Assembly (NCBI GenBank): GCA_002293375.1
Contig: DBDA01000041.1
Coordinates: forward strand, 1 to 22,554
Source: Odoribacter sp. UBA944
Lineage (GTDB): Bacteria > Bacteroidota > Bacteroidia > Bacteroidales > Marinifilaceae
Direction of reading: 5' to 3'
DNA length: 22,554 nt
Part shown: positions 6,784-15,300 of the stretch, piece after piece
Position numbering within the stretch: the first letter of the stretch is position 1
Layout of the letters: the number at the start of each line of letters is the position of its first letter
Program-made: the position numbers and the translations under genes
The notes under the pieces: generated by a model
Database searches by the model: none
The model's input: only the letters and a program-made list of their open reading frames with translations
What the model was told of the DNA's origin: nothing

Positions 6784-7622
6784 CCGGGAACCGGACCAAT
6801 TTCCACAGCCACAGTCTGTTCTGTGATGGAAAAGCGCCTTTGGAGGAATTTGTAAAATCGGCTGTGGAGGCCGGTTTTACTGCTTATGGGGTATCCTCTC
6901 ACGCCCCGCTGCCTTTCAAAACATCGTGGAACATGGAACAGTCGGAGGTTCCGGCCTATCTCCGGGAGGCGGATCGGCTGAAAGAGGCGTACCGGGGCCG
7001 GATAGCGCTCTATACCGGCCTGGAGATCGATTACCTGAATGAAGCGTGGAACCCGGCATCGGATTATTTCCGGCAGTTGCCGTTGGATTACCGGATCGGT
7101 TCCGTGCATTTGGTCTATACGCCGGAAGGGGAGGTGGTGGATACGGATACCGGCGCCGAGAACTTCCGGAAGTTGACTGACAGCCATTTTGGAGGCAGTT
7201 TGGAAGCGGTTGTGGGGGCCTATTTTGACGCCTCCCTGCGTTTGGTGGAGCGGGGAGGGTTTGATTTTATCGGACATCCGAATAAGATTGCGTTCAATGC
7301 CGAAACGTACCGCCCCGGAGTGACCAGGGAGCTGTGGTACAAAGCACATGTCGGCCGTCTTTTTGAGGCGTTGAAGGAGAACCGAATTATGGTGGAGGTC
7401 AATACCAAATCCTACCTGACCAGGGGGTGTTTTTTTCCAGACGAATCGCTTTTTGGCTGTTTGAAAGAGTTGGAGTTGCCGGTGGTGGTCAATTCGGATG
7501 CCCACCGGTCCGAATTGGTGAATGCGGGACGGCAAGAGGCGCTACAGGCGTTGAAAAAGAACGGCATTCGCTCTGTGATGGAGTTGGAGGCCGGGAGGTG
7601 GGTTGCAAAAGAAATTAGTTGA
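6768..7622 (+). CDS. Histidinol-phosphatase, PHP family
   Basis: This PHP-superfamily metal-dependent phosphatase of the HisK/YtvP type probably dephosphorylates L-histidinol phosphate in histidine synthesis. Metal ligands are all visible: HSH at 13-15, His45 in SSHAP, Glu86 in GLEIDY, His114 in SVHLVY, His170 in FIGHPNK, and Asp244/His246 in NSDAH. The length of 284 residues is typical. The ATG at 6768 overlaps the end of the flavin reductase gene by 16 bp. The open frame extends further upstream inside that gene, but the HSH motif is expected near the N-terminus. An IMPase-family gene follows after 2 bp. No other histidine genes are in the window, so a different phosphoester substrate is possible. 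Confidence 0.85.
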   Translation: MGKEVTGNRTNFHSHSLFCDGKAPLEEFVKSAVEAGFTAYGVSSHAPLPFKTSWNMEQSEVPAYLREADRLKEAYRGRIALYTGLEIDYLNEAWNPASDYFRQLPLDYRIGSVHLVYTPEGEVVDTDTGAENFRKLTDSHFGGSLEAVVGAYFDASLRLVERGGFDFIGHPNKIAFNAETYRPGVTRELWYKAHVGRLFEALKENRIMVEVNTKSYLTRGCFFPDESLFGCLKELELPVVVNSDAHRSELVNAGRQEALQALKKNGIRSVMELEAGRWVAKEIS

Positions 7623-7624
7623 GG

Positions 7625-8407
7625 ATGACAGAGAGAACCTATACAGAGGGCGAAATGTTGGAGATGGCTGTCCGGTGGGCCCGGGAAGCGGGCAAGATCC
7701 AGTTGGGCTATTTCCGAGGATCGGGGTTGCAGATGGAGACAAAGTCCAATCTGTCGGATGTGGTTACCTGTGCGGACAAGGAGAGCGAGGCGTATCTGTT
7801 GGAACAGATCGCCGCTCTGTTTCCGGAGCACTCCGTTTTGGGCGAGGAAACCGGTATGCACGAGAGGAACGGGGAGTATTGCTGGGTCATCGACCCGTTG
7901 GACGGCACCAACAATTACAGCCAAGGGTTGCCGGTGTTTGCCGTTTCAATTGCGTTGCAATACCGGGGGGAGACCCGTTTGGGGGTTGTGTATGCGCCTT
8001 ATCTGGATGAGTTGTATACAGCGCTCCGGGGGCAGGGCGCTTTTCTGAACGGAACGCCTGTCCGGGTGTCGCAAAAGCAGGTGTTGCAGGAGTCGGTGCT
8101 AGGGACCGGGTTTCCGTACGACAAAGGGACGCATCCGGCGAATAATATCGGGAACCTGGCGACTTTGCTGCCGGGGTTACGGGGTATCCGGCGCATGGGA
8201 GCGGCGGCTTACGACCTCTGTTGCGTGGCGGCCGGTTTTTTGGACGGTTATTGGGAGTTGAACCTGAACCTGTGGGATATGTGTGCCGGGGCGTTGATGG
8301 TGGAGGAGGCGGGAGGCGTTATCTGTCACTTTCGTGATGACCGGAACGTCTCCATTATTGCCGGGAACGAAACAATTGTAGAAAATATCCACTCGAAAAT
8401 CCGGTAG
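7625..8407 (+). CDS. Inositol monophosphatase-family phosphatase
   Basis: This Mg-dependent, Li-sensitive-type sugar-phosphatase fold has 260 residues, the usual length. Visible motifs are LGEETG with Glu74/Glu75, WVIDPLDGTNNY with Asp90, Asp93 and Thr95, and the C-terminal NLWDMCAG with Asp218. Members act on inositol-1-phosphate, 3'-phosphoadenosine-5'-phosphate, fructose-1,6-bisphosphate or histidinol phosphate; the substrate cannot be read from these motifs. The gene starts 2 bp after the PHP histidinol-phosphatase gene, so a related substrate or a redundant HisN-like role is possible. The ATG at 7625 is preferred over a TTG at 7619 inside the preceding stop region. The gene ends just before a strong hairpin. 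Confidence 0.88.
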   Translation: MTERTYTEGEMLEMAVRWAREAGKIQLGYFRGSGLQMETKSNLSDVVTCADKESEAYLLEQIAALFPEHSVLGEETGMHERNGEYCWVIDPLDGTNNYSQGLPVFAVSIALQYRGETRLGVVYAPYLDELYTALRGQGAFLNGTPVRVSQKQVLQESVLGTGFPYDKGTHPANNIGNLATLLPGLRGIRRMGAAAYDLCCVAAGFLDGYWELNLNLWDMCAGALMVEEAGGVICHFRDDRNVSIIAGNETIVENIHSKIR

Positions 8408-8423
8408 AGCATAACAACGTAAA

Positions 8424-8462
8424 ACAACAGAGGTGGCCGAAACTTTCGACCACCTCTGTTGT
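8424..8462. terminator. Bidirectional hairpin terminator between convergent genes
   Basis: The perfect 13-bp arms ACAACAGAGGTGG and CCACCTCTGTTGT are separated by 13 nt. The inner part can pair four more bases (CGAA with TTCG) after one mismatch, leaving a 3-nt loop. It lies between the ends of the IMPase-family gene (plus) and the M49 peptidase gene (minus), where a shared terminator is expected. There is no long T-run, but the arms are long and GC-containing. Confidence 0.85.
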
Positions 8463-8477
8463 ACTATCTGTCGGGGA

Positions 8478-10097
8478 TCAAAGCCCCAATACGGCTGTCC
8501 CCTGTTTGAAAAAGATGTCTTTCGGGATGCCGGCTCCGGCAATCTTGTCCAAATCCTGTTGAAGTATGGGAGAAACCACTCCTTTTTCCCGGATCAATGC
8601 TCCGGCTTTTTGGTAATCGCCGTCCCCCTGAATGGTGAGGTAATCGGTTACGATCTGTGTGATCTCCTGTTGCATTTTGGCTGCATCCACCGTGTAGAAT
8701 CCCTGTTCGTCCCGGCTGATGGAACCGCTTGTCATGAAACGGTCAAACTGCATCATGTTGGCTTTTCCGTGCGCACTGGCGGCCCCGAACCGGGTTGAAC
8801 GGAAAATACCGGCGATAAAGGTCACGTAGTTATCCAACAACTCTTTTTCGGGAATGATGCCCCATTCGGCCAGCCGGGTAATGCAATACAATCCCAAGAT
8901 GTCGGCTTTTCCCTCTTCGATGGAGGTGTAGTTGTCTTTTAAGGCGGAGCGTACATCCTGTTTGTCCGTGATGGTATAATTCAGGCCCAGTCCGTGCGCT
9001 ACTTCGTGGAACATGGTGTTTTCAAAGAAAGCGTCGAACCCGACGTGTTTTTGCTGGTCCGGGTGGATGACCAACTTGGAGATGGGCACCAGGATCTTGT
9101 CGAACTTCGCCTGCATGGCGTTTTTCAGTTGCAGCTTACGGCTTCCTTTGGCGGTTTGTACCCGGGGATCGTTCGGCAGGTTGATGGCAATGTTTTTGCT
9201 GCCGGCGTTGCAATCCCCCGCGTAGTAAATCACCTCGTATGCATTCATGTCCGGGTTCGCATTGGCTTTCTCCTGCCGGTAGGCTTCCGCTACGGGAAGG
9301 TTCTCTTGCAGGCGGGGGAGGTGTTGTGCATAGAGAGAGAGTTTCCGGCTCCACTCTTTGTCCTTCACCAGGATCTGTCCGGAGTGGGCGGCCTTGTACC
9401 CGAAGAGTGCGTCTTCGTAGGTTTCGATGGGGCCTACCACAAAATCAAGCGTATTGTCCTGCATCTCCATCCAAGCCATATCGCTCGCTAGGTAGTCGTC
9501 TGTCAGCAACGCTTCGGCGCGCAGTTCCAGGTATTTTTTCAATCCGGCCTCTTCGGCCAGTCCGGCTGCCTCTTTCAGCAATGCCGCCGCTTCCCGGGTC
9601 GCTTCCGGATAGGCTTCGTGGAAAGGGACCACAATCAATTTTCCTTCCGCATCCCGGCGGATGACAGAGTACCAGTCCGTTTTGGCAGAATCTTCCAATG
9701 CGTCGAACTCCTCTTTGCTCATGTCGGCGGGGTAGAAGTTGGCTCCCAGCGGTTTTTTCGGTACATCAGGCACGAACGGTTTGTTGGCGTCCAGACGGTC
9801 CCACGGGCCGTAGTTGATGGCGAGGTATTTGACCAAATAAGGGTCGTTGACCTCTTTAAAGAGGCTCTCTTTATCCCCGTAAGCATTTTGCCAGAAAATG
9901 GAATCCATCAGGTCGGCTGTCCGAATCAGGAGCGGGAGCATCTTTTTCTCGTTTTCCGTGAGCTTACCGGTATCGGTCGTCAGGGTGAATTCAACATATT
10001 GATCGGCCAGTTTCCGGTAGGGAGATTCAGCTGTTTTGCGTTCCTGGCAGGCGCCCAAGAGCGCACCTGCCGTTACAAGGAGTAAAATTTTCTTCAT
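8478..10097 (-). CDS. M49-like zinc peptidase (dipeptidyl-peptidase III family), lipoprotein
   Basis: This 539-residue protein starts with a lipoprotein signal peptide (KKILLLVTAGALLGAC, Cys17), so it is exported and lipid-anchored. The zinc site is HEVAHGLG (His364, Glu365, His368), and the second motif EEGKAD (394-399) supplies the third ligand. This layout is that of peptidase family M49, whose members release dipeptides from peptide N-termini. Most M49 enzymes have the hexapeptide HExxGH; this one has the five-residue HExxH form, which is known in some bacterial members. DPP activity is likely but not assured. The gene follows the S9 peptidase gene after 42 bp on the same strand, with no promoter box in the gap, so co-transcription is likely. 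A role in oligopeptide breakdown at the cell surface is inferred. Confidence 0.85.
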   Translation of the reverse strand: MKKILLLVTAGALLGACQERKTAESPYRKLADQYVEFTLTTDTGKLTENEKKMLPLLIRTADLMDSIFWQNAYGDKESLFKEVNDPYLVKYLAINYGPWDRLDANKPFVPDVPKKPLGANFYPADMSKEEFDALEDSAKTDWYSVIRRDAEGKLIVVPFHEAYPEATREAAALLKEAAGLAEEAGLKKYLELRAEALLTDDYLASDMAWMEMQDNTLDFVVGPIETYEDALFGYKAAHSGQILVKDKEWSRKLSLYAQHLPRLQENLPVAEAYRQEKANANPDMNAYEVIYYAGDCNAGSKNIAINLPNDPRVQTAKGSRKLQLKNAMQAKFDKILVPISKLVIHPDQQKHVGFDAFFENTMFHEVAHGLGLNYTITDKQDVRSALKDNYTSIEEGKADILGLYCITRLAEWGIIPEKELLDNYVTFIAGIFRSTRFGAASAHGKANMMQFDRFMTSGSISRDEQGFYTVDAAKMQQEITQIVTDYLTIQGDGDYQKAGALIREKGVVSPILQQDLDKIAGAGIPKDIFFKQGTAVLGL

Positions 10098-10139
10098 AAT
10101 GTATGTGTTGTATTAGGTAAGACTAAAAAAAAGAGTGTA

Positions 10140-12218
10140 TCACTGTTTCAACCATTTGTCCAGCCAATCCTTGAAGGTGCGTTGCCAGAGGATGCCGTTC
10201 TGGCACCCGGTTACCCAGTGCCCCTCTTCCGGGTAGTAAAGGTAGCGGGCGGGAATCCCGCGCAAGCGTGCGGCGTTGAAGGCCATCATGCCCTGGGTTG
10301 CGTCTACGCGAAAATCTTTTTGTCCGTGTATGACCAGAATAGGGGTGTCCCACTTCCCGACAAAGTGGTGGGGAGAGGCAGCGTAGGAGCGTTGCACTGT
10401 TTTGTTCCCTTTTTCCCAGGGTGCTCCGCCGAGGTCCCAGTTGGGGAACCACATCTCTTCTGTCGTCAGGTATTTGCTCTCAAAATTGAACATTCCGCAA
10501 TGGGCGATGAACGTTTTGAAGCGTTTTTGGTGGTGTCCGGCCAGGTAGTAGACTGAATACCCGCCAAAAGAGGCGCCCACGCATCCCAACCGGTTTGCAT
10601 CCACGTAGGGTTCTTTGGCAGCGGCGTCAATGGCTGACAGGTAATCCCGCATGCACTGGCCGGAGTAGTCGCCGCTGATGGCTTCCAGCCACTCTGTGCC
10701 GAATCCGGGCAGTCCCCTGCGGTTGGGGGCGACAACGATGTAGCCGTTGGCGGCCATTTGCTGGAAATTCCAGCGGTAGCTCCACGATTGGCTGACGGTG
10801 GTTTGTGGTCCTCCCTGGCAATAGAGCAGGGTGGGGTACTTTTTCGCCGGATCGAAATGGGGTGGGTAGATCATCCACACCAACATATCTTTGTTGTCGG
10901 TGGTTTTTACCCACCGCTTTTCCACTTTCGCCGGCGTCAATTGGTCCAGTATGTGTTTGTTGACAAAAGACAACTCTTCGTCTTTTCCGGTTTCCGGGTC
11001 CACTTTGTAGATCTCGGCCGGTTTGCTCATGGAGACTTTGGTGGCCAAAAGGTAGTTTTCTACCGGAATGACCGCCGTGTAGTTGTGTATGCCTGCTGTG
11101 TGCTTCCGGATCTTTTCACTTGACAACTCCAGCGAGTAGATCTCATCGGTAGCGTGCCAGTCGGAGATAAACCAAATGGTTTTTCCGTCTTTGCTCCAGG
11201 CCAGGTGTTCGGCGTTTTGGTCAAACCCGGCGGTATAGTCTTTTTTAGTGCCAGTTTCCGTGTCTAAAACGAACAGGCGTATTTTATCCGCTTCGTACCC
11301 GTCCCGTTCCATGCTTTCCCAAGCGAGGTATCTGCCGTCCGGGGAGAAGGCCGGGTTCTTGTCATACCCCATCATCCTCTCCGTCAGGTTGACTGTTTTT
11401 CCGGACTCTGTGTCGTAGCGATACAGATCGCTGTTGGTGGAGAGGGCGTACTCCACCCCGTATTTTTTGCGGGAGGTGTAGACCAACTGTTTTCCGTCGG
11501 GCGACCAGCAGAGTTGCTCCGTGCCGCCGAAGGGCCGGACAGGCGCTTCCCATTTTTCCCCCTCCAGAATGTCTTTGCCTGTGGTGATGGGAGCGTCGTT
11601 GGAGTAAGCGGCTACGAACAGGTGGGTATAGGTTTCTACCCAGTGATCCCAGTGGCGGTAGAACTGATCGTCAATGATGCGGGCGTTTGCCTTGGGCAGG
11701 TCCGGGTGCAGGTCATGTACATCCGGTTCCAGTTTTACCTCTTTCAGGTAAACAATTTTGCTCATGTCCGGCGCGTACAGATACCCGCCGATACCGCCTT
11801 TGACGTTGGTCACTTGCCGGTTCCCGGAGCCGTCTGCATTGATTTCCCACAGTTGTCCCCGCGAGAGGTAGCTGATCTTTTTTCCGTCGGGCGTCCAGGC
11901 GGCGCCGGATTCGTTGTATTCGGTATCGGTGATCTGTTTGGTTTTCCCGCCGGGCAACTCCATTACGTAGAGGTCGCTGTACGAACGGTCCTCCTCTTTG
12001 TTGAAATAAGTTACCCCGTATACGGCCTTTTTTCCGTCCGGAGAGACAGCGGGATTGCCGATCCGGCCGAGAGACCACAGCACCTCCGGTGTCATGATGT
12101 CGGAGGCCAGGGTTGTTTCGGGGGTTTTGTAACTTTTGCCCGGTTGTTTGGGTTCGTTGACAGGTTGACAGGCCATAAGGGAGATAAACAGCAGGGTAGG
12201 TAAAGTGATCCGTTTCAT
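10140..12218 (-). CDS. S9 family (prolyl oligopeptidase / DPP5-like) peptidase, lipoprotein
   Basis: This 692-residue serine peptidase begins with a lipoprotein signal ending LMAC (Cys17). Residues about 45-420 form a beta-propeller of TolB/PD40-type repeats; SPDGK or a variant recurs at about 59, 109, 239, 292 and 342. Residues about 440-692 are the alpha/beta-hydrolase domain. The triad is visible: Ser550 in GASFGGY, Asp635 in HGQKDFRVD, and His667 in EEGHW. Family members cleave dipeptides or acylated residues from the ends of short peptides, and the anchored location suggests periplasmic or surface peptide scavenging. The gene starts 19 bp after the end of recA, and the M49-like lipoprotein peptidase follows, so two secreted peptidases sit behind recA in one directional run. 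Confidence 0.92.
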   Translation of the reverse strand: MKRITLPTLLFISLMACQPVNEPKQPGKSYKTPETTLASDIMTPEVLWSLGRIGNPAVSPDGKKAVYGVTYFNKEEDRSYSDLYVMELPGGKTKQITDTEYNESGAAWTPDGKKISYLSRGQLWEINADGSGNRQVTNVKGGIGGYLYAPDMSKIVYLKEVKLEPDVHDLHPDLPKANARIIDDQFYRHWDHWVETYTHLFVAAYSNDAPITTGKDILEGEKWEAPVRPFGGTEQLCWSPDGKQLVYTSRKKYGVEYALSTNSDLYRYDTESGKTVNLTERMMGYDKNPAFSPDGRYLAWESMERDGYEADKIRLFVLDTETGTKKDYTAGFDQNAEHLAWSKDGKTIWFISDWHATDEIYSLELSSEKIRKHTAGIHNYTAVIPVENYLLATKVSMSKPAEIYKVDPETGKDEELSFVNKHILDQLTPAKVEKRWVKTTDNKDMLVWMIYPPHFDPAKKYPTLLYCQGGPQTTVSQSWSYRWNFQQMAANGYIVVAPNRRGLPGFGTEWLEAISGDYSGQCMRDYLSAIDAAAKEPYVDANRLGCVGASFGGYSVYYLAGHHQKRFKTFIAHCGMFNFESKYLTTEEMWFPNWDLGGAPWEKGNKTVQRSYAASPHHFVGKWDTPILVIHGQKDFRVDATQGMMAFNAARLRGIPARYLYYPEEGHWVTGCQNGILWQRTFKDWLDKWLKQ

Positions 12219-12237
12219 GGTATTTTTTATCTCCGAA

Positions 12238-13263
12238 TTATTTACCCTCCTCTTCCTGCGGAGCGCCGTTCATGGCCGCGACGATCTTTTCCCGCAACTC
12301 TTCGGCCAGTTCCGGATTGTCCATCACCAATTGTTTCACCGTTTCCCGGCCTTGTCCCAGTTTGCTCTCTCCGTATGAGAACCAACTGCCGCTCTTTTTG
12401 ATAACGCCGTAATCCACGCCGAGGTCGACAATTTCGCCGGAGCGGGAGATCCCTTCTCCATACATAATGTCGAATTCGGCTTTCCGGAAAGGTGGCGCCA
12501 CTTTGTTTTTCACCACTTTTACCCGCGTATGGTTTCCGAGGATCTCTTCTCCTTCCTTGATCGGCCCGATCTTCCGGATATCTAACCGGACGGAGGCGTA
12601 AAATTTCAGGGCGTTACCGCCGGTGGTGGTTTCCGGGTTGCCGAACATGACACCGATTTTATCGCGTAACTGGTTGATAAAGATGCAACAAGTGTTGGTT
12701 TTGCTGATAGTCCCGGTCAGTTTTCGCAATGCCTGGGACATCAGGCGGGCGTGCAGTCCCATCATGCTGTCCCCCATGTCTCCTTCAATTTCCGCTTTGG
12801 GGGTCAATGCCGCCACGGAGTCGATGACGATAATATCTATCGCGGCGGAACGGATCAACTGGTCGGCGATTTCCAACGCCTGTTCGCCGTTGTCCGGCTG
12901 GGCAATAAAGAGGTTTTCAGTATCTACGCCCAATTTTTCCGCATAGGAGCGGTCGAAAGCGTGTTCCGCGTCGATGATGGCGGCGATGCCTCCCTGTTTC
13001 TGGGCTTCGGCGATGGCGTGTATGGCCAGCGTAGTCTTACCCGAGGATTCGGGGCCGTAGATCTCAATGACCCTTCCTTTGGGGAATCCGCCTACCCCCA
13101 ACGCCTTGTCTAAGGCGATGGAGCCGGAGGGGATGACCGGAATGGCTTCGATTTCCGTACTGCCCAATTTCATGATACTTCCCTTGCCGAAGTTTTTCTC
13201 GATCTTATCGAGTGTCAGTTGGAGCGCTTTGAGTTTTTCCTGATTGATTTCTTTTGAAGACAT
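12238..13263 (-). CDS. recA: Recombinase RecA
   Basis: RecA forms ATP-dependent filaments on single-stranded DNA for homologous recombination and repair. The product has 341 residues: Walker A GPESSGKT (70-77), catalytic Glu100 in IIDAEHAFD, Walker B IIVID (144-148), loop L1 around 160-170 (GDMGDSMMGLHAR), and loop L2 around 199-218 with GNPETTTGGNALKF. It ends in a short acidic tail EEEGK. The ATG at 13263 (MSSKEINQ) fits the family; the frame runs 66 bp further upstream to 13329, but that part does not resemble RecA. A TATTTTTG -7 box lies 64 bp upstream. I see no LexA-type SOS box. Two peptidase genes follow closely on the same strand. Confidence 0.98.
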   Translation of the reverse strand: MSSKEINQEKLKALQLTLDKIEKNFGKGSIMKLGSTEIEAIPVIPSGSIALDKALGVGGFPKGRVIEIYGPESSGKTTLAIHAIAEAQKQGGIAAIIDAEHAFDRSYAEKLGVDTENLFIAQPDNGEQALEIADQLIRSAAIDIIVIDSVAALTPKAEIEGDMGDSMMGLHARLMSQALRKLTGTISKTNTCCIFINQLRDKIGVMFGNPETTTGGNALKFYASVRLDIRKIGPIKEGEEILGNHTRVKVVKNKVAPPFRKAEFDIMYGEGISRSGEIVDLGVDYGVIKKSGSWFSYGESKLGQGRETVKQLVMDNPELAEELREKIVAAMNGAPQEEEGK

Positions 13264-13326
13264 GGTATGTGGATTATAAATGATACATTTTGAATGGTGT
13301 GTGAAAAACAGTTTTGCACCACGCTC

Positions 13327-13334
13327 CAAAAATA
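13327..13334 (-). promoter_or_regulatory. -7 box for recA
   Basis: The minus strand reads TATTTTTG, an exact TAnnTTTG match, in the 158-bp divergent region between recA and the phosphoesterase gene. The -33 position has only a weak TGTTTT. The resulting leader would be roughly 55-60 nt. Confidence 0.45.
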
Positions 13335-13361
13335 GCGATATTTTAGATAAAACAGTAGCTC

Positions 13362-13396
13362 TTTGTATTGCTTTTAAAATCTAATTTGCATCTTTG
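13362..13396 (+). promoter_or_regulatory. Possible promoter of the dual phosphoesterase gene
   Basis: A CATCTTTG box (13389-13396) is one base from TAnnTTTG. TTTG at 13362-13365 and TTG at 13368-13370 lie 23 and 18 bp upstream of it. The start codon follows 25 bp after the box. The match is imperfect. Confidence 0.3.
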
Positions 13397-13421
13397 TTTT
13401 CTGAACAAAATTTGATACATC

Positions 13422-15278
13422 ATGAAATTCTTATCTCTTTTCGGACTTTCCCTGTTTTTATTTTTTTCCGTACAGGCAGAGGAGGCGGGTACTTACCGCT
13501 TTATGAGTTACAACATCCACGCGGGAATAGGTGTGGACGAGCAGTTCGATCCGGGGCGGATAGCAGCCTTGATCAATCGTCACCGTCCGGACGTGGTGGC
13601 GTTACAGGAAGTAGACAGTGTTACGCAGCGGAGCGGCGGGTTGGACTTGCTGCAATGGTTAGGCATGCAGACCCTTATGCATCCGGTCTTTGCACCCGCT
13701 ATCGGGTTTCAAGGGGGAAAATACGGGATCGGGCTGTTGTCCAAAGAAAAACCGCTCAGTTGGAAACAGATCCCGTTGCCGGGCGAACAGGAGGCCCGGA
13801 CTCTGTTGATCGTGGAATTTCGGAACTATATATTCTGCAACACCCACCTCTCTTTGAACGAGGAGGAGCGTTTAAACTCCATTGCGATCATAGAACGGGA
13901 GTTGGCCGAACAAAGAAAGCCGGTTTTTTTGGCCGGAGATCTGAATGCTACGCCGGATTCTGACGTGTTTTCCCGGCTGAAAACCGGATTTTCCGCATTG
14001 ACGGATGTGAAAAAACCGACCTTCCCGGCTGTTTCGCCGCAGGAGTGTATTGATTACATCCTGGGGTTCACTGGAGGAAAAGAGCCGGAATATGCCGTCT
14101 TGTCCGCTGCGGTGATCCCAGATTCTGTCGCTTCGGATCACCGGCCGCTGTATGCGGAGATCAGGTTAAAGACCCAACCCAATCGGATATTGGCTACCGA
14201 TCCATATCTGCAGAACCCGATCGGTAACGGGATCACCGTCAGTTGGGTGACCCGGGTGCCGGTGTATGGTTGGGTGGAGTACGGGGAGGATCCTCAGCAG
14301 TTGAAAAAAGTACACAAGCTGGTGGACGGACAGGTAATCTGCAACGACTATATCCATAAGATCCGATTGGAATCGTTGGTTCCCGGAAAAACCTACTACT
14401 ACCGGGTATGTTCCCAGGAGATCTTGTCCTACAGAGCGTACAGCAAACAATTTGGGCACACCGCTGTTACGGAGATGCGGGAATTCCGGCTGCCATCTTC
14501 TGAAGATGATGACTTTACAGCACTGATATTCAACGACATTCACAAGAAACACGATGTTCTGGATTCGTTGTTCGAACAGGTGAAAGCGTATCCGTACGAC
14601 TTGGTGTTTTTTAACGGGGATTGCATCGACGATCCTGCCAATCAGGAGCAGGCGGTCCGTTCCATCGCCTATTACAACCGGAAGGTGGGGGCTGACCGGA
14701 TACCGGTATTTTACCTGCGAGGGAACCACGAGATCCGGAATGCCTATTCGATCGGTTTGCGGGAGTTGTTTGACTATGTGGGGGATAAAACGTATGGCGC
14801 TTTTAATTGGGGAGACACCCGTTTTGTGATGCTGGATTGTGGGGAGGACAAACCGGATGACCACCCGGTCTATTACGGTTTGAATGATTTTACGCAGTTG
14901 CGTTTGGATCAGGCGGGATTTCTGAAACAGGAACTCTCTTCCCCGGCGTTTAAAAAGTCGGTTAAAAAAGTGCTGATCCACCATATCCCGATTTACCGCT
15001 TCCGCCGACCCAATGCTGATGACGATCGCTTTAATCCTTGTAAAAAGCTGTGGGGCGATCTGTTGGCCCATGCTCCTTTTCAAGTGGCGTTGAACGGGCA
15101 TACACACCGTTTTGCCCATATTCCGGCGGGTACAGATTCCAATCCGTTCCCGGTTGTCGTAGGAGGCGGGAACTCGTTGAGAGGGGCTACCGTCATGGTT
15201 TTGCAAAAGAAGGGAAAGCAGATGACCTTGCAGGTGTTGAATGCCCAGGGAAAAGAGCTGTTAAAATTAGATCTGTAA
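13422..15278 (+). CDS. Secreted two-domain phosphoesterase: EEP domain fused to calcineurin-like domain
   Basis: This 618-residue protein starts with a Sec signal peptide (1-19, ending VQA). Residues 25-248 are an endonuclease/exonuclease/phosphatase (EEP) domain with all usual residues: Asn31, Glu63 in LQEVD, His142 in NTHLS, Asp173/Asn175 in GDLNA, and the C-terminal SDH at 238-240. Residues about 255-358 are a beta-sandwich like the N-terminal domain of purple acid phosphatases, with PGKTYYYRV. Residues 364-570 are a calcineurin-like metallophosphoesterase: NDIH (371-374), NGD (398-400), GNHE (434-437), IHH (519-521) and NGHTH (558-562). Both active sites look complete, so the protein is probably a periplasmic enzyme acting twice on phosphate esters, perhaps nucleic acid, nucleotides or phospholipid head groups. 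The substrate is unknown. It is divergent from recA. Confidence 0.9.
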   Translation: MKFLSLFGLSLFLFFSVQAEEAGTYRFMSYNIHAGIGVDEQFDPGRIAALINRHRPDVVALQEVDSVTQRSGGLDLLQWLGMQTLMHPVFAPAIGFQGGKYGIGLLSKEKPLSWKQIPLPGEQEARTLLIVEFRNYIFCNTHLSLNEEERLNSIAIIERELAEQRKPVFLAGDLNATPDSDVFSRLKTGFSALTDVKKPTFPAVSPQECIDYILGFTGGKEPEYAVLSAAVIPDSVASDHRPLYAEIRLKTQPNRILATDPYLQNPIGNGITVSWVTRVPVYGWVEYGEDPQQLKKVHKLVDGQVICNDYIHKIRLESLVPGKTYYYRVCSQEILSYRAYSKQFGHTAVTEMREFRLPSSEDDDFTALIFNDIHKKHDVLDSLFEQVKAYPYDLVFFNGDCIDDPANQEQAVRSIAYYNRKVGADRIPVFYLRGNHEIRNAYSIGLRELFDYVGDKTYGAFNWGDTRFVMLDCGEDKPDDHPVYYGLNDFTQLRLDQAGFLKQELSSPAFKKSVKKVLIHHIPIYRFRRPNADDDRFNPCKKLWGDLLAHAPFQVALNGHTHRFAHIPAGTDSNPFPVVVGGGNSLRGATVMVLQKKGKQMTLQVLNAQGKELLKLDL

Positions 15279-15281
15279 AAA

Positions 15282-15300
15282 TTGGGATTCTCAATCCAAA
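15282..15300. promoter_or_regulatory. Candidate LacI-family operator (imperfect inverted repeat)
   Basis: The arms TTGGGATT and AATCCAAA flank a central CTC. Seven of eight arm pairs are complementary, with one G/A mismatch. The site begins in the -33 box and ends 4 bp before the -7 box, so a bound repressor would block RNA polymerase. The adjacent regulator gene makes autoregulation plausible. No T-run follows, which argues against a terminator. Confidence 0.45.

Noticed and set aside
13264..13329. Upstream extension of recA
   Set aside because: The extra 22 codons do not look like RecA, and they include the likely leader; the ATG at 13263 matches the family.
14166..15206. Minus-strand open frame of 346 codons opposite the phosphoesterase gene
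   Set aside because: Shadow of a gene whose two catalytic domains are complete; its translation shows no domain.
15282..15300. Terminator of the phosphoesterase gene
   Set aside because: The inverted repeat is short and not followed by T residues, and it lies inside a well-formed promoter, so an operator fits better.
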